This document shows positions 58,801 to 64,000 of a DNA stretch of 64,000 nucleotides, one piece after another. This DNA is from Micromonospora sp. C31 (lineage in GTDB: Bacteria > Actinomycetota > Actinomycetes > Mycobacteriales > Micromonosporaceae), in NCBI RefSeq assembly GCF_018070575.1, contig NZ_JAGPXN010000027.1, positions 1 through 64,000 on the forward strand, in the 5' to 3' direction. The position numbers were made by a program, and so were the translations under genes. The notes under the pieces are model-generated. The model made no database searches, had not been told where the DNA came from, and worked only from the letters and a program-made list of their open reading frames with translations. Numbering within the stretch: position 1 is the stretch's first letter; every line of letters begins with the position of its first letter.

Positions 58801-61511
58801 TACGCGTCTTCGGCACCGAACTCTCCGTGCGGACCCACCCGTGGCTCGCCGAACACGTCGTCTGGGACTCGGTCGTGGTGCCCGGCGCCGCCCTCGTCGA
58901 GATGGTCCTGCACGCGGGCGCGCAGGTCGGCTGCGACACCCTCGACGAGCTGACCCTCCAGGCGCCGCTGGCGCTCGCCGAGCAGGGCGCCCGGGCGGTG
59001 CAGGTGAAGCTGGGCACGGCGGACGAGGAGGGCCGCCGGCCGGTCACCATCCACTCCCGGGCCGCCGCCGACCCGGACGCCGAGTGGGACCGCCACGCCG
59101 CGGGCGTCCTCTCACCCGCCGTACCACAGCCCGACGGGTCCGACCCGTCGCCGTGGCCGCCCGACGCCGCCGCCGTCGTCACGGTCGACGGGATCTACAC
59201 CGAACTGTCCCGCCTGGGCGTCGAGTACGGGCCGCTCTTCCGTGGCCTGCGCGCGGTCTGGCGTACCGACGACGAGGTCTGCGCCGATGTGGCGGTGCCC
59301 GACGGCACCGAGGTCACCGGCTTCGGCATCCACCCCGCGCTGCTGGACGCGGCACTGCACGTCGTCGGCCTGCTCGACCCCGACGGGGAGGCCTCCGGCG
59401 TACGCCTGCCCTTCGCCTGGACCGGCGTCACCCTCTCGGCCGTCGGCGCCACCGCGCTGCGGGTACGCGCCCGGCGCAGCGGCGGCGGGGTCACCCTGAC
59501 CCTGACCGACCCGGCCGGCGCCCCCGTGGCCCGCATCGCCTCCCTGGTCTCCCGCCCCGTGACCGCCGACCAGGTACGCGGCGCCGACGGGGGCGTCGAC
59601 TCGCTGTTCGACGTCGCCTGGCAGAGCGTTCCGTCGACCGCCCCGGCGACCGCCCGCGCGGTGCTGCTCGGCGACGCCCCGTCCGACCTGTCCGGTCTCC
59701 CCAGGTACGGGCTCCCCGAGCTGGCCGAGGCGGTCGACGTCGGCCTGCTCGACCAGGAACTGGTGCTGCTCGCCGCGTACGCCGACGACGAGCGCGCCCC
59801 GGTCCCCGCCGCGACCCGGACCCGGCTCGCCGCCGTGCTGACCGCCGTCCAGGGCTGGCTGGCCGACGACCGGCTGGCCCAGCGGCGGCTGGTCGTGCTG
59901 ACCCGCAGTGCCGTTCCCGCCGGCGACACCGGCCGCGCGACCGACCTGCCCGGCGCGGCGGTCTGGGGCCTGCTGCGTTCGGCCCAGGCCGAGCACCCCG
60001 ACCGTTTCGTGCTCGTGGACCTCGACGAGGCGAGACGACCGGAGCCCGGCACGCTGGATCTGGTGGCCCGCGCGGTCGGCACCGGCGAACCCCAGCTGGC
60101 GGTCCGGGCCGACCGGGTGCTGGCGCCCCGGCTCACGCCCGCCGTCCTCGATCCGGCGCTGGGCGCCGAACTCGACCCCGACGGGACGGTCCTGGTCACC
60201 GGCGCCACGGGCGCCCTCGGCGGCCTGTTGGCCCGGCACCTGGTCGGCGCCCACAAGGTGCGTCGTCTGCTGCTCGTCAGCCGGCGCGGGGCCGACGCCC
60301 CCGGCGCGGCGGAACTGCTGGGCGAGCTGGCGGCGCTGGGCGCGCAGGCCAGTCTGGTGGCCGGCGACGTGGCGGACCGGGACTCCCTGGCGGCACTGCT
60401 GGCCGGCGTCCCCGCCGAGCACCCGCTCACCGGCGTGGTCCACGCCGCCGGCGTCCTCGACGACGCGGTGATCTCGGCGCTGACGCCCGAGCGGGTGTCC
60501 GCCGTGCTGTCCGCCAAGGCCGACGCCGCCTGGCACCTGCACGAGCTGACGCGGGGCCGGGACCTGTCGATGTTCGTCCTCTTCTCGTCGGTCGCCGGCA
60601 TCCTCGGCGGCCCCGGGCAGGGCAACTACGCCGCCGCCAACGCGTTCCTGGACGGGCTCGCCCACCAGCGGCACGCCGCGGGTCTCGCCGCCACCTCCCT
60701 GTCCTGGGGGCTCTGGGCCGCGGACAGCGGGATGACCGGCAGCCTCGACGCCGCCCAGCGGCAACGGATGAGCCGAAACGGCCTCAGCCCGCTCGACACC
60801 GACCAGGCGCTGCGTCTCTTCGACGCCAGCGTGCACGGCGGACGCCCCCACCTGGTGCCGGTGCTGCTCGACACCGCCGCGCTGCGCCGCCAGGCCGACG
60901 CCGGCCAGCTTGCGGCGCCGCTGCGCGGCCTGGTCCGGGCCCGGCGGCGCGTCCTCGACGGCGGCGGCGACGGCGGGCCGTCCTTCACGCAACGCCTGGC
61001 CGCCACCCCGGAGGCCGAGCGCGGTCGGCTGGTGGAGGACCTCATCAAGGCGCAGGTCATCGAGGTGCTCGGCTACCCGCCGGCCACCGTCGTGCCGTCG
61101 GGGCAGACGTTCACCGGCCTCGGGTTCGACTCGCTGACCGCGGTGGAGCTGCGTAACCGGCTGACCGCCCTCACCGGGATCCGACTGCCGGCGAGCCTGA
61201 TCTTCGACTGCCCCACGCCCGCCGCCCTCGCCGACTTCCTGCTGGTCGACGCCGCCCCGGCGCCGCCCCAGGCGGGCCTGCTGGCCGAGCTGGACCGGCT
61301 GGAGGCCGCGTTCGCCGCGACCGGGCCGGAAGAGCTGGAACGACTGGCCGGCGACGACGAGACGCGGACCAGCGTGGCGGTCCGCCTCCGGGCGCTGGTC
61401 ACCAGGTGGAGCGACGCCACCGACCGGCCGGCCGACGTCAGCCAGGCCCTCGACGGGGCCTCGGACGACGAGCTGTTCGACTTCATCGACCAGAAGTTCG
61501 GCCGATCCTGA
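55887..61511 (+). CDS. Type I PKS 2: single module 3 (KS-AT-DH-KR-ACP)
   Basis: This 1874-residue protein adds one extender. An N-terminal coiled-coil docking helix (EEKLREYLKRVTADL, ~1-32) precedes the KS (~35-455; TACSSS, EAHGTGTTLGD, SNIGHTQ). The AT (~585-885) has GHSIGE and SHAFHS, predicting malonyl-CoA. The DH has His (LAEHVVWD) and Asp (LLDAALH) and looks active. There is no ER. The KR (GATGALG at ~1437, GNYAAANAF, LDD signature) is B-type, so a double bond is expected. The ACP serine is in LGFDSL (~1747), and the C-terminus ends with an acidic docking tail (DELFDFIDQKFG). ATG 55887 is used; a TTG just before it is in frame. Codon use changes abruptly over the AT (about 57400-58330). 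Confidence 0.95.
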   Translation: MDTEEKLREYLKRVTADLRRTRQRLRDVEAEAQQPIAIVGTGCRFPGGVRTAEELWDLVAAGGDAIASFPTDRGWDLDALYDPERSRPGTSSVREGGFVPDAAEFDPRLFGVSPREALAMDPQQRLLLETSWEAVESAGIDPTSLKGARVGVFAGMTHSGYAHPPETPPAGVEDYLGLGNAGSIASGRVAYSFGFEGPAVTVDTACSSSLVALHLAVQALRSGECDLALAGGVTVMPTPAVFVDFTRQGNLSPVARCRAFADAADGTALAEGVGVLLVQRLSDARRDGRRVLAVVRGTAVNQDGASNGLTAPNGPSQQRVIRQALANAGLGVADVDVVEAHGTGTTLGDPIEAQALLATYGQGRDEPLLLGSVKSNIGHTQAAAGVAGIIKMILSMRHGVVPASLHVDAPSSHVDWSSGAVELVTRTREWPAVERPRRAGVSSFGISGTNAHVILEQPEAAPELEGGATPEQVAAGVESTAATGAESRGEPCRTGAADAAGTPVPWVVSGRSEGALAGQAARLAAFVRDHAGLSPVDVSWSLVSTRAALEHRAVVWGRDVDELVAGLSAVVEGRPVVSGVVSAGRRAVLFTGQGSQRAGMGRELYEAFPVFASAFDAVCAQFDGHLPRGLREVVFAAAGSAEAALVDQTVFAQAGLFAVEVALWELLGSWGVRADFLAGHSIGEVTAAYVAGMLSLADACTLVAARGRLMQALPAGGVMAAVGASEEAVAELIAVSGAGVDIAAVNGPASVVVSGAADEVASVVGTSRERGWRVKELSVSHAFHSRLMDPMLDEFASMVAGLSWQPPKVPVVSNVTGAVADADEITDPGYWVRHVRQPVRFADAVRTLHQQDVTQFLEVGPDAVLTAMAQDCVEATGDVRFTATLRAGHPEADTLRAALAERYVTGGHVDWAGYLTAAGARPRTVALPTYAFDHQRYWLNATAGDAGAPGLGVRPVDHALLGAAVRVADDDVRVFGTELSVRTHPWLAEHVVWDSVVVPGAALVEMVLHAGAQVGCDTLDELTLQAPLALAEQGARAVQVKLGTADEEGRRPVTIHSRAAADPDAEWDRHAAGVLSPAVPQPDGSDPSPWPPDAAAVVTVDGIYTELSRLGVEYGPLFRGLRAVWRTDDEVCADVAVPDGTEVTGFGIHPALLDAALHVVGLLDPDGEASGVRLPFAWTGVTLSAVGATALRVRARRSGGGVTLTLTDPAGAPVARIASLVSRPVTADQVRGADGGVDSLFDVAWQSVPSTAPATARAVLLGDAPSDLSGLPRYGLPELAEAVDVGLLDQELVLLAAYADDERAPVPAATRTRLAAVLTAVQGWLADDRLAQRRLVVLTRSAVPAGDTGRATDLPGAAVWGLLRSAQAEHPDRFVLVDLDEARRPEPGTLDLVARAVGTGEPQLAVRADRVLAPRLTPAVLDPALGAELDPDGTVLVTGATGALGGLLARHLVGAHKVRRLLLVSRRGADAPGAAELLGELAALGAQASLVAGDVADRDSLAALLAGVPAEHPLTGVVHAAGVLDDAVISALTPERVSAVLSAKADAAWHLHELTRGRDLSMFVLFSSVAGILGGPGQGNYAAANAFLDGLAHQRHAAGLAATSLSWGLWAADSGMTGSLDAAQRQRMSRNGLSPLDTDQALRLFDASVHGGRPHLVPVLLDTAALRRQADAGQLAAPLRGLVRARRRVLDGGGDGGPSFTQRLAATPEAERGRLVEDLIKAQVIEVLGYPPATVVPSGQTFTGLGFDSLTAVELRNRLTALTGIRLPASLIFDCPTPAALADFLLVDAAPAPPQAGLLAELDRLEAAFAATGPEELERLAGDDETRTSVAVRLRALVTRWSDATDRPADVSQALDGASDDELFDFIDQKFGRS

Positions 61512-61555
61512 CCACGAGTCCGCCGCTTGCCCCTTAGCGACAGGTGATCAACCCG

Positions 61556-64000
61556 ATGGCGAACGAAGCCAAGCTCCGCGAGTACCTCAAGCGCGTCACC
61601 GCTGACCTGCACGAGACCAGCGAACGCCTGAGGGCCGTCGACGAGCAGAACCACGAGCCGATCGCGATCGTGGGGATGGGCTGCCGCTACCCGGGCGGGG
61701 TGCGGACCCCCGAGGCGCTGTGGCGGCTGGTCGAGTCCGGTGTCGACGCCGTCACGCCGTTCCCGGGCGACCGGGGCTGGGACGTGGAGAACCTCTACGA
61801 CCCCGACCCGGACGCGCACGGCAAGTCGTACACCCGGGAGGGTGGCTTCCTGCACGACGCCGGCGAGTTCGACGGCGGGTTCTTCGGCATCTCGCCGCGC
61901 GAGGCGCTGGCCATGGACCCGCAGCAGCGCCTGCTGCTGGAGGTCGCCTGGGAGGCGGTCGAGCGGGCCGGCATCGCCGCCGACTCGCTCAAGGGCAGCC
62001 GCACCGGTGTCTTCACCGGCGTCATGTACCACGACTACGTCTCCCGCCTGAACGGCGTGCCGCAGGAGGTCGAGGCGTTCGTCGGCACCGGCAACCACGG
62101 CAGCGTCGTCTCCGGCCGGATCGCGTACACCTTCGGTTTCGAGGGCCCGGCGGTCACCGTCGACACCGCCTGCTCGTCCTCGCTGGTGGCGATGCACCTC
62201 GCCGTGCAGGCGCTGCGCTCCGGCGAGTGCACGCTCGCGCTGGCCGGCGGCGTCACCGTCATGTCCAGCCCCGACACGTTCGTCGGCTTCAGCCGCCAGC
62301 GCGGCCTGTCCCCGGACGGGCGGTGCAAGTCCTTCGCCGCCGCCGCCGACGGCACCGGCTGGAGCGAGGGCGCCGGACTGCTGCTGCTGGAACGGCTCTC
62401 CGACGCCCAGCGCAACGGCCACCCGGTGCTCGCCGTGGTGCGCGGCAGCGCCGTCAACCAGGACGGCGCCTCGAACGGCCTCACCGCGCCGCACGGCCCG
62501 TCGCAGCAGCGGGTGATCCGCCAGGCCCTCGCCAACGCCCGGCTCGCCCCGGCCGACGTGGACGCGGTGGAGGCCCACGGCACCGGCACCCGCCTCGGCG
62601 ACCCCATCGAGGCGCAGGCGCTGCTCGCCACGTACGGCCGGGACCGGGCCGACGACCAGCCCCTGTGGCTCGGCTCGATCAAGTCCAACCTCGGGCACAC
62701 CCAGGCCGCGGCCGGCGTCGCCGGCGTGATCAAGATGGTCATGGCGATGCGCCACGGCGTACTGCCGCGGACCCTGCACGTCGACGAGCCGTCCCCGCAC
62801 GTCGACTGGTCGGCCGGCGCGGTGAGCCTGCTCCACCAGCCGCGCCCGTGGCCGGTCGCCACCCGGCCCATGCGGGCCGGCGTCTCCTCGTTCGGCGTCA
62901 GCGGCACCAACGCCCACGTCATCGTCGAGGCCGCCCCGCCCGCGCCGCAGCCGACCGCCGGCACCGACGCGGTCGCCGGGCCCGACCCGCTGCCGTGGGT
63001 CGTCTCCGCGCGCAGCGCCGCCGCGCTCGGCGCCCAGGCCGACCGGCTGCGCTCCTGGCTCGCCGAGCACCCCGACGCAGCGCCGGCCGCCGTGGGCCGG
63101 GCCCTGGCCGCCGGCCGGTCCGTGCTGGAACACCGGGCGGTGGTCCTCGGGACCGACCGGGACGAACTGCTCGCCGGGCTCGGCGCGCTGGCCGACGGCG
63201 TCCCGGCGGCGACCGTACGGCGCGGGGTCGCCAGCCCCACCCGGGTCGCCGTGCTCTGCACCGGCCAGGGCGCCCAGCGGGTCGGCATGGGCCGGCAGTT
63301 GTACGCCGCGTTCCCGGTCTTCGCCACGGCCTTCGACGCCGCCTGCGCCGAACTGGACAAGCACCTCGACCGACCCGTACGCACCGTGCTCGACGGCCCC
63401 GCCGACGTGCTCGACCGCACCGGGTACGCCCAGGCGGCGCTCTTCGCCGTCGAGGTGGCGGCCTACCGGCTCGTCGAGTCCTGGGGCGTCGTGCCGGACT
63501 TCGTGACCGGGCACTCGGTCGGCGAGGTGGCCGCCGCGCACGTCGCCGGAGTGCTGTCGCTGCCCGACGCCGCCCGACTGGTCGCCGCCCGGGGCACCCT
63601 GATGCAGGCGCTGCCCACCGGCGGGGCGATGGTGTCGATCCGCGCCACCGAGGCGGAGGTGCGCCAGCACCTGGACACCGCCGGTGCCACGGCCGGCGCC
63701 GGGCTGGCCGCCGTCAACGGCCCGGATTCCGTCGTCGTCTCCGGCGACGAGGACGCCGTGCTGGCGGTCGCCGAACACTTCGCGTCCCTCGGCCGCAGCA
63801 CGAAGCGGCTGCGGGTCAGTCACGCGTTCCACTCCGCCCGCATGGACCCGATGCTCGCCGCGTTCGGCGACGTGCTCGGGCAGTTGACCTTCGCCGCGCC
63901 CCGGATCCCCGTGGTCTCCACCGTGACCGGCGCGGTACTCGACCCCGACGAGGTGCGCTCCCCGGCGTACTGGCTGCGCAACGTCCGCGACACCGTCCGC
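61556..64000 (+). CDS. Type I PKS 3, 5' part: module 4 KS-AT (cut by window end)
   Basis: The first 815 codons are in the window and the frame is open to its edge. A docking helix (EAKLREYLKRVTADL) nearly equal to that of PKS2 is followed by a KS (~37-460; TACSSS, EAHGTGTRLGD, SNLGHTQ) and most of an AT (GHSVGE, SHAFHS: malonyl). The ATG at 61556 has AGGTGA 8 nt upstream and lies 44 nt after the PKS2 stop. Reducing domains and any further modules lie outside the window. Confidence 0.95.
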   Translation, partial: MANEAKLREYLKRVTADLHETSERLRAVDEQNHEPIAIVGMGCRYPGGVRTPEALWRLVESGVDAVTPFPGDRGWDVENLYDPDPDAHGKSYTREGGFLHDAGEFDGGFFGISPREALAMDPQQRLLLEVAWEAVERAGIAADSLKGSRTGVFTGVMYHDYVSRLNGVPQEVEAFVGTGNHGSVVSGRIAYTFGFEGPAVTVDTACSSSLVAMHLAVQALRSGECTLALAGGVTVMSSPDTFVGFSRQRGLSPDGRCKSFAAAADGTGWSEGAGLLLLERLSDAQRNGHPVLAVVRGSAVNQDGASNGLTAPHGPSQQRVIRQALANARLAPADVDAVEAHGTGTRLGDPIEAQALLATYGRDRADDQPLWLGSIKSNLGHTQAAAGVAGVIKMVMAMRHGVLPRTLHVDEPSPHVDWSAGAVSLLHQPRPWPVATRPMRAGVSSFGVSGTNAHVIVEAAPPAPQPTAGTDAVAGPDPLPWVVSARSAAALGAQADRLRSWLAEHPDAAPAAVGRALAAGRSVLEHRAVVLGTDRDELLAGLGALADGVPAATVRRGVASPTRVAVLCTGQGAQRVGMGRQLYAAFPVFATAFDAACAELDKHLDRPVRTVLDGPADVLDRTGYAQAALFAVEVAAYRLVESWGVVPDFVTGHSVGEVAAAHVAGVLSLPDAARLVAARGTLMQALPTGGAMVSIRATEAEVRQHLDTAGATAGAGLAAVNGPDSVVVSGDEDAVLAVAEHFASLGRSTKRLRVSHAFHSARMDPMLAAFGDVLGQLTFAAPRIPVVSTVTGAVLDPDEVRSPAYWLRNVRDTVR

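Noticed and set aside
61530..61537. CCCCTTAG in the PKS2-PKS3 gap as another copy of the G-tract operator
   Set aside because: The gap is only 44 nt, the motif is single, and its orientation is opposite to PKS3. PKS2 and PKS3 look co-transcribed, so this is probably chance.

Overview
The window is very GC-rich, with codons mostly ending in G or C, frequent GTG starts and GTGA/ATGA stop-start overlaps, so it is almost certainly actinobacterial chromosome. The mix of a CebR-type cellulase, a desferrioxamine operon and an AHBA (3-amino-5-hydroxybenzoate) ansamycin locus fits a Micromonospora-like organism; this assignment is inference.

Layout. (1) 1-3.8 kb: an orphan CBM2 protein, a secreted proteinase K-like subtilase and a secreted CBM2-GH5 cellulase behind a CebR-like operator. 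(2) 3.9-15.5 kb: an iron/siderophore region. A DesC-like acyltransferase and a penicillin acylase-family enzyme diverge from a siderophore-interacting reductase plus an MFS importer across an iron box. A second, near-perfect iron box precedes desABCD and an MFS exporter. (3) 15.5-21.3 kb: AHBA supply genes. An FMN reductase, a ROK (kanosamine-type) kinase, a DoxX protein and an aminoDHQ dehydratase lie on the minus strand, diverging from AHBA synthase, its oxidoreductase partner and a phosphatase. (4) 21.4-37.0 kb: an island unusual for an ansamycin locus. It holds three tandem paralogous NRPS genes, each with a truncated condensation-like lobe, A, PCP and a terminal C domain; an ATP-grasp ligase; aminoDHQ synthase; and a stand-alone protein resembling the SpaB_C/thiopeptide-enzyme family. 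(5) 37.2-64 kb: modular type I PKS. The first protein has an AHBA-type loading module (A-degenerate KR-ACP), module 1 (KS-AT-inactive DH-KR-ACP) and module 2 (KS-AT-DH-ER-KR-ACP). A ring-hydroxylase-type FAD monooxygenase, a methyltransferase and a type II thioesterase follow, then module 3 (KS-AT-DH-KR-ACP) and the start of module 4 (KS-AT, cut by the window edge).

How the genes work together. The AHBA genes should make the aromatic starter and PKS1 should load it. AT motifs predict malonyl, methylmalonyl, malonyl, malonyl for modules 1-4, which is not the rifamycin order. The terminal condensation domains of the three NRPS proteins could move aminoacyl groups onto the polyketide or onto each other; this is the most novel part. 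A G-tract motif (CTAGGGG/TTAGGGG, repeated at 10-bp spacing) recurs upstream of AHBA synthase, the NRPS genes, PKS1 and the TEII/PKS2 divergent promoter, and may be a cluster-wide operator. No ansamycin amide synthase, aminoDAHP synthase or cluster regulator lies in the window, so the cluster must continue past 64 kb or use genes elsewhere.
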